From: Polyangiaceae bacterium
Lineage (GTDB): Bacteria; Myxococcota_A; Polyangia; Polyangiales; Polyangiaceae
DNA: 52,313 nucleotides
NCBI GenBank assembly: GCA_020849655.1
Contig: JADLFU010000150.1
Coordinates: 1 to 52,313, forward strand
Direction of reading: 5' to 3'
In this document: piece by piece, positions 1 through 8,243 of the stretch
Numbering within the stretch: position 1 is the first letter of the stretch
Layout: every line of letters begins with the position of its first letter
Notes under the pieces: model-generated
What the model saw: the letters and a program-made list of their open reading frames with translations, nothing else
Told to the model about the DNA's origin: nothing
Databases searched by the model: none
Made by a program: the position numbers and the translations under genes

Positions 1-2
1 TC

Positions 3-200
3 GAGGTGAAGATCACGCGCATCGAGGAGGACGGCAAGATCCGCCTCTCGGTCGTCGAGCTGATGGGCGACGAGGAGCGCCGCGAGTTCGAGCAGTTCCG
101 CGGCGGGGAGAAGAAGAAGCAGGGCGAGAGGCCCGCCGCCGTCAGGAGCTTCGGCACCTTCGGCGATCTGCTCGCGCAGAAGGGCCTCGCGAAGCGCTGA
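3..200 (+). CDS. S1 RNA-binding domain protein, 3' end only
   Basis: The window opens inside this gene; the frame is open to the first base. The visible 65 residues begin with the last strands of an S1/OB-fold (VKITRIEEDGKIRLS, a typical S1 ending), then a charged Lys/Arg/Glu linker, and end in a short tail containing FGDLLAQKGLAKR. S1 folds bind single-stranded RNA. The same ending occurs in ribosomal protein S1, polynucleotide phosphorylase, Tex-like proteins and small single-S1 proteins, so the exact family cannot be told from this fragment. The fragment converges on the Hsp70-like gene with about 40 bp between the two stops. Confidence 0.7.
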   Translation, partial: EVKITRIEEDGKIRLSVVELMGDEERREFEQFRGGEKKKQGERPAAVRSFGTFGDLLAQKGLAKR

Positions 201-239
201 GCGGCAGGTCGGGAGAGGACGCCCGCGCTCGAGACCTCT

Positions 240-2672
240 TCAGACGACCACCTGGCTCGCCTGCCGCCGTCGGAGCGCCTCGGCGTCGCCCGCGGCCTCG
301 AGTCCCTTCAGGCGGAGCTGCGCCTGTGCCTGCTTGCCCGTCGCCACGTCCTTCGCGCGGACCTGCAAGAGGCCGTCCGAGTCGATCTCGAAGGTGACCT
401 CGATCTCGACGTCGCCGCGCACGCCCTCGCGGATGCCCGAGAGCACGACCTCGCCGAGGTGCACGTTCTCGCCGAAGCGCGCGCTCTCGCCCTGCGCGAC
501 GTTCACCCGCACGCTCCGCTGGAAGTTCTTCGCGGTCACGAACACGCGGGTGCGGTCGCACGGCACCGGCGTGTTGCGGGCGATGACGACGTCGCAGTAG
601 CCGCCGAGCGTCTCGACCGACAGGCTGAGCGGCGTCACGTCGACGAGCAGCGGCGCGGAGGGCGCGCGCATCTCGCGGATCTGAGGCGCGACCTGCATCG
701 GCATCGTCCCCGCGAAGGGCCTCGCGGCGGGTGCGGTCGGCGCGTGCATCACCGGCGCGGCGGGCGGCGGCGCGTGCATCACCGGTGCGGCGGGCGGCGG
801 CGTGTGCATCACCGGCGCGGCGAGGGGGAGGTCCGGCGGCGGCGCGACCGGGGCGGGCGCGGGCGGCGTGAACACCGGGAGGACCTGCGTCGCGCCGCCG
901 CGCGCGACGGGGCGCTCGGGCTCCGCGGGCGTGATCATCGGCGTGGGCATCATCGGCGCGGGCTCGAGCGCCAGCGGCTCGAGCGGCAGCTCCTTGCGCG
1001 CTCCGACGAGCGTCTGCTCCTCCGGCTCGGAGGGCCGCGCCATCGCGCCGATGAGCGGCAGCGCGTCTGCGACCGAGTCGGTCGTGACGCCCGAGGCCGC
1101 GCGCTGCGCCTCGGCGCCGAGCGAGAGCTTCGTCGCGGCGTCGGGCACCTGCGGCCGTGACGGAGCCGCGGGCCTCGGGGGCGGGAGCGGCGGCGGCTGC
1201 GGGCGCGCGGCGGGCTTCGCGGGGGCCCCGGCGAAGTCCGCGGTCGACGGCGCCCGCTCGGTCATCTTCAGATCGGGGGCGGTGGTCGCGCGCCCCTCCT
1301 TCTCGCGCTCGACGGCCTCACGCGCCTGCTTCGCGGCCGCGCCGAGCCCCCGCGCCGTGCCTGAGGCGCCCGGCGAGAGCCCGGGATCGGTGCGACGCCC
1401 CTGCGGCGCCGCGAGGCCCGGCGACGTGTCGACGCGAGGATCCCCCTTGCCCAGCCCGCCGAGCGTCGGCGCCTTCAGGCGATCGCCCGCGCCCCCCGGC
1501 CGCGAGTCGACGCCTCCGCGACGTCGCTCGTGCGACGTGAGCGCCATCGCCTGGATGGCCGCGCCGATCGCGACGACCTCGTCCGGGCTGACCGATCCGA
1601 GCGGCTCGCGGTCGAAGTACTCGGCGACCATCCGGCGCACGAGCGGGATGCGCGTCGAGCCGCCCACCAGGATCACCTGGTCGAACTCCTTCGCCTTCGC
1701 GCGCGCCGTCGCGAGCGCGTCGCGGCACACGTTGAACGTGCGATCGACCAGCGGGCGGATGAGCGCCTCGAAGTCCGCGCGCGACATCCCAAACGTCGAC
1801 GACAGCGCCCGGCCGCCCGGTCCGAACGCGATCTCGTCGAGGTGCACCTCGGCGAGCTCGCTGATGGAGAGATCCAGCTTCAGCTTCTCGGCCGCCGCGC
1901 GGACGTGCTCGAACGCCTGCGGATCGGTGCGCGGATCGTAGCGGTGCTCGCGCAGGAAGGCGTCGGAGATCCGATCGGCGAGCAGCAGATCGACGTCGTC
2001 ACCGCCGAGGAACGTGTCGCCGCTCGTCGCGAGCACCTCGAACACGTTGCCCGACAGATCGAGGAGCGTGACGTCGAACGTGCCGCCGCCGAAATCGTAG
2101 ATGGCGATGCGCTCCGCGTTCGACTTGCCGTAGCCGTACGCGAGCGCCGCGGCCGTCGGCTCGTTCAGGATGCGCAGCACCTCGAGCCCCGCGACCCGGC
2201 CCGCGACCTTCGTCGCCGCGCGCTGCAGGTCGTTGAAGTTCGCCGGGACGGTCACGACGGCGCGCTCGACGGGCTGGCCCAGCGCCGCCTCCGCCACCGC
2301 CTTCGCCTTGCGCAGCACGTACGCGCTGATCTCGGACAGCGTGTACGTCTCGCCGCGGGCCACGACGAGCACCGCGTGCCCCGGGCCCTCGCGCAGCTCG
2401 AAGGGGAACCTCGAGCGCGCGCGCTTCACGTCGTCCGAGTCCCACGCGCGGCCGATGAGCCGCTTCACGCTGAAGACCGTGCTCGTCGCGTCGAGCAGCC
2501 GGCGCTCCTTCGCCTGGCGCCCGACGATGACCTGCCCCGACGGGTGGAAGGAGACGACCGACGGGATCAGCCGCTCGCCGGCCTCGTCCGCCAGCGCCGT
2601 GGCGCGGCCCTGGTCGACGTGGGCGACGACGGTGTTGGTGGTGCCGAGATCGATGCCGACGACAGCGCTCAT
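240..2672 (-). CDS. Hsp70/DnaK-family protein with a long Pro-rich interdomain linker
   Basis: A predicted 810-residue protein. Residues 1-375 form a normal actin-like ATPase: phosphate-1 motif GIDLGTTN near residue 6, [13 protein letters not shown], phosphate-2 [14 protein letters not shown] and adenosine motif VILVGGSTRIP. Where DnaK has a roughly ten-residue hydrophobic linker, this protein has about 290 residues rich in Pro, Ala, Gly and Arg, including a 10-residue tandem repeat. A substrate-binding beta domain follows (VDVTPLSLSVETLGG to about KAQAQLRL). The helical lid is reduced to about 25 residues. Start choice: the ATG at 2672 gives the canonical N-terminus; longer starts add only arginine-rich sequence from the neighbour. 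The ATG overlaps the stop of the upstream HExxH gene (ATGA), so translation is probably coupled. No DnaJ or GrpE gene is adjacent. It is a specialised Hsp70 rather than housekeeping DnaK; its client is unknown. Confidence 0.9.
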   Translation of the reverse strand: MSAVVGIDLGTTNTVVAHVDQGRATALADEAGERLIPSVVSFHPSGQVIVGRQAKERRLLDATSTVFSVKRLIGRAWDSDDVKRARSRFPFELREGPGHAVLVVARGETYTLSEISAYVLRKAKAVAEAALGQPVERAVVTVPANFNDLQRAATKVAGRVAGLEVLRILNEPTAAALAYGYGKSNAERIAIYDFGGGTFDVTLLDLSGNVFEVLATSGDTFLGGDDVDLLLADRISDAFLREHRYDPRTDPQAFEHVRAAAEKLKLDLSISELAEVHLDEIAFGPGGRALSSTFGMSRADFEALIRPLVDRTFNVCRDALATARAKAKEFDQVILVGGSTRIPLVRRMVAEYFDREPLGSVSPDEVVAIGAAIQAMALTSHERRRGGVDSRPGGAGDRLKAPTLGGLGKGDPRVDTSPGLAAPQGRRTDPGLSPGASGTARGLGAAAKQAREAVEREKEGRATTAPDLKMTERAPSTADFAGAPAKPAARPQPPPLPPPRPAAPSRPQVPDAATKLSLGAEAQRAASGVTTDSVADALPLIGAMARPSEPEEQTLVGARKELPLEPLALEPAPMMPTPMITPAEPERPVARGGATQVLPVFTPPAPAPVAPPPDLPLAAPVMHTPPPAAPVMHAPPPAAPVMHAPTAPAARPFAGTMPMQVAPQIREMRAPSAPLLVDVTPLSLSVETLGGYCDVVIARNTPVPCDRTRVFVTAKNFQRSVRVNVAQGESARFGENVHLGEVVLSGIREGVRGDVEIEVTFEIDSDGLLQVRAKDVATGKQAQAQLRLKGLEAAGDAEALRRRQASQVVV
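741..830 (-). repeat. 30-bp tandem repeat in the Hsp70 linker
   Basis: Three head-to-tail copies of a 30-bp unit, the first two differing at one base and the third degenerating at its end. They encode a 10-residue PPPAAPVMHA-like repeat within the Pro-rich linker of the Hsp70-like protein. The length is a multiple of three, so copy-number change would keep the frame. Confidence 0.8.
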
Positions 2673-3262
2673 GGGGTGGCCGCATCGTAGCCGGCGGCCC
2701 CGCGCCCGGTCGAACTCTCTGCCTCGATCGCCGCGAGCGCCTCGTCGTACCAGCGCGACAGCTGCCCGGGGAACGGCCACATCCAGCCGTACGCCGCGCT
2801 CGTGAACTGCTTCATGATGTGCGCGCGGAGCGCGGGGTGCCGCGCGGCGTCGAGCCCGCGCAGCTCGGCGGTCGCCCTCAGGCTCTCCGTGTACGCCTCC
2901 CACTCGATGCGCGCCCGACCGTACGCGAGCCCGAGCGGGAAGATCGGCACCAGGTAGATCGCGGCCATCCCGATGAACCCGTACCTCCGCGACTGCCGCA
3001 GGTGCACGCGCTCGTGGCGCAGCACGATCACCCGGTCGAGGTCGTCCTCGTCGTCCCAGCAGGCGGGCACGTACAGGCGACCCGCGATGACGGTGTGGTA
3101 CCGCGTCAGGTACTCGCGCTGCCCGCCGAGCGTCACGACCCTCAGCGCCGCGTCGATCAGCCGCGAGAAGCGGTCGTCGCGCTTGTGGATGAGGCGGAAC
3201 GAGGGGAACTCCCGCCGGATCTCCTCGAGGAAGCGCTCGGTGTGCGTCGCGGCCGCGGACAT
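2669..3262 (-). CDS. HExxH metallopeptidase-like protein with a membrane segment
   Basis: A predicted 197-residue protein of no family I can name. Residues 83-87 are HERVH, a zincin-type HExxH motif. A hydrophobic stretch follows (about 94-114, YGFIGMAAIYLVPIFPLGLAY-like), then WEAYTES near 119 that could supply the third zinc ligand as an acidic residue, as in gluzincins. It therefore looks like a small membrane-associated zinc peptidase or a degenerate relative; activity is inferred only from the motif. It precedes the Hsp70-like gene and its TGA overlaps that ATG by four bases, suggesting the two act together. Start: the ATG at 3262 is chosen; a GTG at 3298 in frame would add 12 residues. 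It is divergent from the aldehyde dehydrogenase. Confidence 0.7.
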   Translation of the reverse strand: MSAAATHTERFLEEIRREFPSFRLIHKRDDRFSRLIDAALRVVTLGGQREYLTRYHTVIAGRLYVPACWDDEDDLDRVIVLRHERVHLRQSRRYGFIGMAAIYLVPIFPLGLAYGRARIEWEAYTESLRATAELRGLDAARHPALRAHIMKQFTSAAYGWMWPFPGQLSRWYDEALAAIEAESSTGRGAAGYDAATP

Positions 3263-3354
3263 CGCCGCGAGGCTAGTCGACGCGGGCGCGCCCGCCACCC
3301 GCGCGTGGTCTTCCGCCCTTCACGGCGCCCCGCGGTCGTGCTCCGCTCCTCGGC

Positions 3355-4815
3355 ATGTCCCAGGCCGCCGTTTCCGAAGACGTGGTTCGCGAGCAGAAGT
3401 CCGACGCCGAGATCGCGGGCGAGCTGCCCAAGCTGCTGGCGAAGCTCCGCGAGGCGCACCGCCGCAAGGGGCCGCCCGACGAGGCCGAGCGCCTGCGCTG
3501 GCTCTCGCGCATCGAGCGGCTGATGCTGTCGAACAAGGAGCGCATCGCCGACGCGATCTCGGCCGACTTCGGCAGCCGCTCGCGCCACGAGACGATGATC
3601 GCGGAGATCTTCGTCACCGTCTCGTACATCCGCTACGTCAAGGAGAACCTCCGCCACTGGATGGAGCCCGAGCGCCGCCACGTGGCGTTCACGTTCTTCC
3701 CCGCGCGCAACGAGGTGCTCTACCAGCCGCTCGGCGTCGTCGGGATCATCTCACCGTGGAACTACCCGATGCAGCTCGCGATGGCGCCGCTCGTCTGCGC
3801 GATGAGCGCGGGCAACCGGGCGCTGATCAAGCCGAGCGAGCTGACGCCGCGCACGAGCGAGCTGCTCGCCGAGCTGCTCGCGTCGCAGTTCGCCGACGAC
3901 GAGGTCGCGGTCGTGACCGGCGGGCCCGAGGTCGGCCAGGCGTTCTCCAGGCTCCCGTTCGATCACCTCGTGTTCACGGGCTCGACGGCCGTCGGCCGGC
4001 ACGTGATGCGCGCCGCGGCCGACAACCTCGTCCCGTGCACGCTCGAGCTCGGCGGTAAATCGCCCGCGCTCATCGCGCCCGACTTCCCGATCGACACGGC
4101 GGCCGAGCGCATCATCGGCGGCAAGCTCTTCAACAGCGGTCAGACGTGCATCGCGCCCGACTACGTCCTCGTGAAGGAGGAGCAGGTCGACGAGCTGGTC
4201 GCGAGCCTGAAGGCGCACGCCGCGCGCATGTACCCGACGCTCGTGTCCAACCCGGACTACACCTCGATCGTGCACCCGCGGCACAAGGCGCGCCTGGAGA
4301 AGCACCTCGCGGAGGCGGCCGAGAAGGGCGCGAAGCTCGTGCCGCTCAACCCCGCAGGCGAGTCGTTCGAGGGCTCGCCGAAGCTCGAGCCCTGCCTCGT
4401 GCTCGGCGCGACCGACGAGATGAGCGTGATGCAGGACGAGATCTTCGGGCCGGTGCTGCCCATCCTCCCGTACAAGGATTTCGGCGACGCGCTCGACCAC
4501 GTGAACGATCGCCCGCGGCCGCTCGCGCTCTACGTGTTCAGCCACGACGAGCGGACGGTGCAGCGCACGCTGCGCGACACGACGTCGGGCGGCGTCAGCG
4601 TGAACGACACGATGGTGCACTTCGCCCAGGACGACATGCCGTTCGGCGGCGTCGGCGCGAGCGGCATGGGCCACTACCACGGCCGCGAGGGCTTCGAGGC
4701 GCTCAGCAAGAAGAAGCCCGTGTTCTACCAGGCGCGCGTCAACGGCACCGCGCTGCTCCGCCCGCCGTTCGGCAAGACGATCGACACGGCGATGCGGTTC
4801 TTGCTCGGCAAATGA
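3355..4815 (+). CDS. NAD(P)-dependent aldehyde dehydrogenase (coniferyl-aldehyde-dehydrogenase-like)
   Basis: A full-length 486-residue class 3-like aldehyde dehydrogenase, oxidising an aldehyde to the carboxylate with NAD(P)+. Visible landmarks are the substrate/cofactor motif SPWNYPMQLAMAPL, the Rossmann segment FTGSTAVGRHVM, general base Glu231 in LELGGKSP, nucleophile Cys265 in NSGQTCIAPDY, and the FGPVLPI and PFGGVGASGMG motifs near the C-terminus. The short N-terminus and the GQTCIAPDY context resemble coniferyl aldehyde and fatty aldehyde dehydrogenases, but the substrate cannot be set from sequence. Its TGA shares bases with the ATG of the next gene, so the two are probably one transcript. 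Confidence 0.93.
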   Translation: MSQAAVSEDVVREQKSDAEIAGELPKLLAKLREAHRRKGPPDEAERLRWLSRIERLMLSNKERIADAISADFGSRSRHETMIAEIFVTVSYIRYVKENLRHWMEPERRHVAFTFFPARNEVLYQPLGVVGIISPWNYPMQLAMAPLVCAMSAGNRALIKPSELTPRTSELLAELLASQFADDEVAVVTGGPEVGQAFSRLPFDHLVFTGSTAVGRHVMRAAADNLVPCTLELGGKSPALIAPDFPIDTAAERIIGGKLFNSGQTCIAPDYVLVKEEQVDELVASLKAHAARMYPTLVSNPDYTSIVHPRHKARLEKHLAEAAEKGAKLVPLNPAGESFEGSPKLEPCLVLGATDEMSVMQDEIFGPVLPILPYKDFGDALDHVNDRPRPLALYVFSHDERTVQRTLRDTTSGGVSVNDTMVHFAQDDMPFGGVGASGMGHYHGREGFEALSKKKPVFYQARVNGTALLRPPFGKTIDTAMRFLLGK

Positions 4816-5864
4816 GCGCGCGCGTCCTCGTCGTCGGGTGCGGCGGGCTCGGCGGGATCGTCGCCGCGCACCTGACGGAGCAGCGCGAGGCCCTCGGCGT
4901 CGAGGTCGTCGCGTCCACCACGAACCGCGAGATCGCGCGCGCCGTCAACGAGCGCGGCTTCGTGCTGCGAGGCGCCTCGCCGCGCACCGTGCGCGGCAGC
5001 GTGGCGTCGTCGCTCCCCGAGGGCACGCGACCGTTCGACTGGATCGTGCTCGCGGTGCAGCCGCCCCAGGTCGAGGAGGCGGCGCGCGCCGCCGCGCACC
5101 TGCTCGCCCCGTCGGGCGCGATGGTGTGCCTGCAGAACGGCCTCTGCGAGGACCGCGTCGCCGCGATCGTCGGCGCGGATCGGGTGGTGGGCGCGGTCGT
5201 CAGCTGGGGCGGCGCGATGCCGGAGCCCGGCGTCTACGATCGCACGGCCGAGGGCGGGTTCACGCTGGGCGTGATGAGCGGCGCCGACGACGCCCGCCTC
5301 TCGGCGCTGGCGACGCTGCTCGAGCCGGTCGGCCCCGTCACGCTGACGCGCAACCTCGCCGGCGCGCGCTGGAGCACGCTCGCGATCAACTGCGCGATCT
5401 CGACCCTCGGCACGCTCTGGGGCGGCACGCTCGGGAGCGCGATGGTGCACCGGGCGGTGCGGAGGCTCGCGCTCGAGATCATGACCGAGACCGTGGACGT
5501 CGCGCGCCGCGAGGGCGTCGCGCTCGAGAAGGTCGCGGGCACGATCGATCTCGACTGGATCGCGCTCACCGACGCCGAGCGCCGCGCCGTCGGCTCGCCG
5601 TCGCTGCTCGCGAAGCACTCGCTCCTGCTGGCCGTCGGCGCCCGCTACCGACGGATGCGCTCGTCGATGCTCGCGGCGATCGAGCGAGGACGCACGCCGG
5701 CGGTCGATTTCTTGAACGGCGAGGTGACGACGCGCGCGCGCCGCTTCGAGCTCGCGACCCCGGTGAACGCCGCGGCCGCGCGGCTCGTGCACGAGGTCGC
5801 CGCGCGCCGCGCGGAGCCGGGCGAGCCGCTCATCCGCCGCCTCGCTGCCGAGACGGCGACGTGA
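4812..5864 (+). CDS. Ketopantoate reductase (PanE/ApbA)-family protein with altered catalytic residues
   Basis: A 350-residue protein with an N-terminal Rossmann domain (VLVVGCGGLGGIVAAHL, GxGxxG) and a C-terminal helical domain of the PanE/ApbA family. E. coli PanE uses a Lys in a W-x-K-L-x-x-N segment and a Glu in TEIDF-N-G. Here the corresponding segments read RWSTLAINCAIS and RTPAVDFLNG, so both residues appear replaced. The protein may therefore act on another 2-oxo acid or be a non-canonical NAD(P)-dependent oxidoreductase. The start ATG overlaps the aldehyde dehydrogenase stop by four bases, which points to a shared pathway. This assignment is by fold and motif only. Confidence 0.85.
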   Translation: MSARVLVVGCGGLGGIVAAHLTEQREALGVEVVASTTNREIARAVNERGFVLRGASPRTVRGSVASSLPEGTRPFDWIVLAVQPPQVEEAARAAAHLLAPSGAMVCLQNGLCEDRVAAIVGADRVVGAVVSWGGAMPEPGVYDRTAEGGFTLGVMSGADDARLSALATLLEPVGPVTLTRNLAGARWSTLAINCAISTLGTLWGGTLGSAMVHRAVRRLALEIMTETVDVARREGVALEKVAGTIDLDWIALTDAERRAVGSPSLLAKHSLLLAVGARYRRMRSSMLAAIERGRTPAVDFLNGEVTTRARRFELATPVNAAAARLVHEVAARRAEPGEPLIRRLAAETAT

Positions 5865-5903
5865 GCGCAGGCGACGATCCGCGGCGCCGTCACGAGCGCT
5901 GAC

Positions 5904-7010
5904 GTGGGCGCGGCGGCGGCGTCGAGGGGAGCGGGCGCCGTCGAGCTCCTCGTGGGCGGCGGCGCGACGCTGCTGCTCTACCCGGCCTGCTGGGCGCTGC
6001 GCCGGGTCGTCGGGCTCGACGCCGCGGAGCTCGCGGCCGGGTTCCTCACGTTCCACGCGGCGTCGGCGCTCAACGATCCTCACTTCGCGGTGACGTACCT
6101 CCTCTTCTACCGCAAGGCGCACCGTGAGCTTCGTGATGATCGCGTGCCGCTGGCGCAGCGCGCGCGCGTGCTCGTCGCCGGGATCGTGGCGCCCGCTCTG
6201 CTCGCCGCGTGGTGCGCGTACGCCCTCGCCACGCGCTCGGCGCCCGCGCTCGGCGCGCTCCTGCAGGTGATGTTCGCGCTCGTCGGCTGGCACTACGTCC
6301 GGCAGGGGTTCGGGGTCGTCGCGGTCCTCTCGCAGCGGCGCGGCGTGCGCGTCGATCCGGCGTCGCGGCGGGCGCTGTCGGCGCACGCCTACGCGGGCTG
6401 GGCGCTCGCGTGGGCGAACCCGGCCGTCCCCGCGATGGAGCTGGAGGAGAAGGGCGTCGTGTTCCGCGCGCTCGCGCACCCGGCGTGGCTCGAGCGCGCG
6501 GCGCTCGTCGCGTTCGTCGTGACCGGGCTCGGCGTCGTCGCGGCCCTCGTCGCCCGCGCGCGTCGAGGCGAGCCCGCGCTGCCGGCCGTCCCGCTCGTCG
6601 GGTTCATCGTCTCCGTCTGGTGCTGGACGATCGGCGCGTCGTGGGACCCTGTCATGGTCTACCTGATCCCGGCGCTCCACTCGGCGCAGTACCTGTATTT
6701 CGTCCTGCTGCGCGAGCGCGGGCGCGCGCGGGAGCTCGAGGGCCCACCGACCTTCGGGCGCCCCGCGGGCGAGCGCCTGGCGCTCCTCGCGCTCTCGGCG
6801 GCGGGGCTCGGGTGGCTGCTGTTTCGCGGCGGTCCGGCGGCGCTCGACGCGTGGCTCGTACCGCGCGGACGCGGCGTCGATCACGGCGCGCTCGGCCCGA
6901 CGCCGTACCTCGCGGCGGCGTTCGCCTTCGTGAACCTCCACCACTACTTCATGGATCACGCGCTGTGGCGCCGCGACGATCCCGAGGCGCGCTACCTCTT
7001 CGCGCGCTGA
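5904..7010 (+). CDS. Polytopic membrane protein with conserved-looking histidines, unknown function
   Basis: A 368-residue integral membrane protein with about eight hydrophobic segments. I do not recognise a named family. Histidines lie in or next to membrane segments: FHAASALNDPHFAVTYLLFYRKAH near the N-terminus, GWHYVRQGFG, PALHSAQYLYF and FVNLHHYFMDHALWR close to the C-terminus. Such a pattern is seen in membrane-bound di-metal or haem enzymes, but no function is claimed. It starts with GTG 39 bases after the ketopantoate-reductase-like gene, same strand, possibly the third gene of that unit. It converges on the lipoprotein gene with only two bases between stops. Confidence 0.75.
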   Translation: MGAAAASRGAGAVELLVGGGATLLLYPACWALRRVVGLDAAELAAGFLTFHAASALNDPHFAVTYLLFYRKAHRELRDDRVPLAQRARVLVAGIVAPALLAAWCAYALATRSAPALGALLQVMFALVGWHYVRQGFGVVAVLSQRRGVRVDPASRRALSAHAYAGWALAWANPAVPAMELEEKGVVFRALAHPAWLERAALVAFVVTGLGVVAALVARARRGEPALPAVPLVGFIVSVWCWTIGASWDPVMVYLIPALHSAQYLYFVLLRERGRARELEGPPTFGRPAGERLALLALSAAGLGWLLFRGGPAALDAWLVPRGRGVDHGALGPTPYLAAAFAFVNLHHYFMDHALWRRDDPEARYLFAR

Positions 7011-7012
7011 GC

Positions 7013-8005
7013 TCAGGGCAGCGCGGCGCGGTCGGCGAACGCGCAGCTCGCCGCGTCGCCCGAGGTCGGCTCGATCGAGATCGAGTCCGTGTAGTACGTG
7101 CGCTCGAACGAGCGTGACCAGCACTCGGTCATCTCGACGACGACGCCCGCGGGGAGGTCGCCGGCCGAGAGCTTCACGTCGCTGCGCCCCGCGCCGTCCC
7201 CGCGGAACCGGCTGACGAGCACGACGTCCTCCGGCAGCGTCGCCTTCGAGTCGTCGGTGTCGCCGTGGAGGGTGAGGTCGACGCCGCCGCCCTCGCCCTG
7301 CTCGCCGCGGGCGATGTGCAGCACGAAGCGTTCGTCTCGCTGGCTCGGCGTCGAGCGCACGGTGATGTCGCGCGGGCCGCCGAGGATGGGCGCGCCGCGG
7401 ATGTCGTACTCGATCACGACGACGCCGCTCTCATCGTCCGCGCGCAGGCGCGCCGGGTCGAGCTCGTTCGCGGCGTCGAAGTCGATGGTGAAGGCGCCCG
7501 TGCCGTGCCGCGCGTCGCGATCGGCGTACCCGCGCCCCGTGACGACGGGGCGAAAGTCGCCGCTCGTCCCCTTGGGCCGCCCCTCCCACGCCCAGTCATA
7601 GGTCGCCTCGGCGACCTTCGACACGCGCAGCCGGTACTCCGCGGGGTGGAGCGGCTCGCTGCCCGGCCCCCAGATGGCCTCCTCCTCGGTGAGGGTCGTC
7701 GGGGGGGAGTGCGCGACGAACCACACGGAGCCGAGCACCGCCGCCGAGCCGTAGTTCACGACGTCGTAGAGCCCGCGCGTCAGCTTGTAGAGCTTCGCGT
7801 ACGCGGTTGACGGCGCCTGGCCCACGACGCCCGGGGCCGCTTGCGTCGTCGGCGTCGCGCCCGCGCCCGTCGGATCGGTCGCCTTCACGTCGTCCGCGCG
7901 CGGGATCGCCTGCCGGAAGGGGTCCACGTCGGGCGACGACTGGGGCCCGCAGGCGGCCGCGGCGAGCAGCGGGAGGGCGAAGAGCGCGCGGAGGGGAGAT
8001 CGCAT
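7013..8005 (-). CDS. Lipoprotein, unknown function
   Basis: A 330-residue protein with a lipoprotein signal peptide: MRSPLR, a hydrophobic stretch, and lipobox LAAAAC with lipidated Cys19 expected. The mature part begins with a Pro/Thr/Ala-rich linker to about residue 65. It continues as a single mostly-beta domain ending in a segment with two cysteines (MTECWSRS and DAASCAF) that could form a disulfide. No catalytic motif or known domain is recognised. The gene is divergent from the MacB-type permease across a 238-bp gap. Confidence 0.8.
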   Translation of the reverse strand: MRSPLRALFALPLLAAAACGPQSSPDVDPFRQAIPRADDVKATDPTGAGATPTTQAAPGVVGQAPSTAYAKLYKLTRGLYDVVNYGSAAVLGSVWFVAHSPPTTLTEEEAIWGPGSEPLHPAEYRLRVSKVAEATYDWAWEGRPKGTSGDFRPVVTGRGYADRDARHGTGAFTIDFDAANELDPARLRADDESGVVVIEYDIRGAPILGGPRDITVRSTPSQRDERFVLHIARGEQGEGGGVDLTLHGDTDDSKATLPEDVVLVSRFRGDGAGRSDVKLSAGDLPAGVVVEMTECWSRSFERTYYTDSISIEPTSGDAASCAFADRAALP

Positions 8006-8243
8006 GGCGAGGCGCAGCCCAGCAAGCCGAGCGCCACCGCGACGAGCGTGATTCCCCGTGCCCCGGAGCGCCCGGTGAACCGCCGTTCACGCGGGCGGCG
8101 CGTCGCGCGGTCCACGCCGTGGTACACGCGGGCGGGATGGTCGGCGTGGATGTCGGGGTGCCTTCGTCGCGAGCGCCGGGGTCCTCACGTCCTTCGGCCG
8201 CCTCGGGGGGCTCCCACGCTCGATCCTCGGGATCTCGAGGCCC
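8006..8243. other. Divergent intergenic region with a 16-bp dyad
   Basis: This 238-bp gap between two divergent genes holds no convincing gene. Its clearest structure is GTGAAC-CGCC-GTTCAC at 8075-8090, a perfect six-base dyad with a four-base spacer, placed about 70 bp upstream of the lipoprotein start. It could be an operator or a small hairpin. No clean -35/-10 pair was found on either strand. Confidence 0.4.

Noticed and set aside
5861-5902. A 13-codon GTG frame after the ketopantoate-reductase-like gene
   Set aside because: Too short and Arg-rich, with no ribosome-binding site; more likely the leader of the downstream membrane protein gene.
8075-8090. GTGAAC-N4-GTTCAC as a LexA/SOS box
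   Set aside because: It resembles the GAAC-N4-GTTC core, but the spacer bases do not fit the Gram-positive consensus and the flanking genes are not SOS-type. Kept only as an unassigned dyad.
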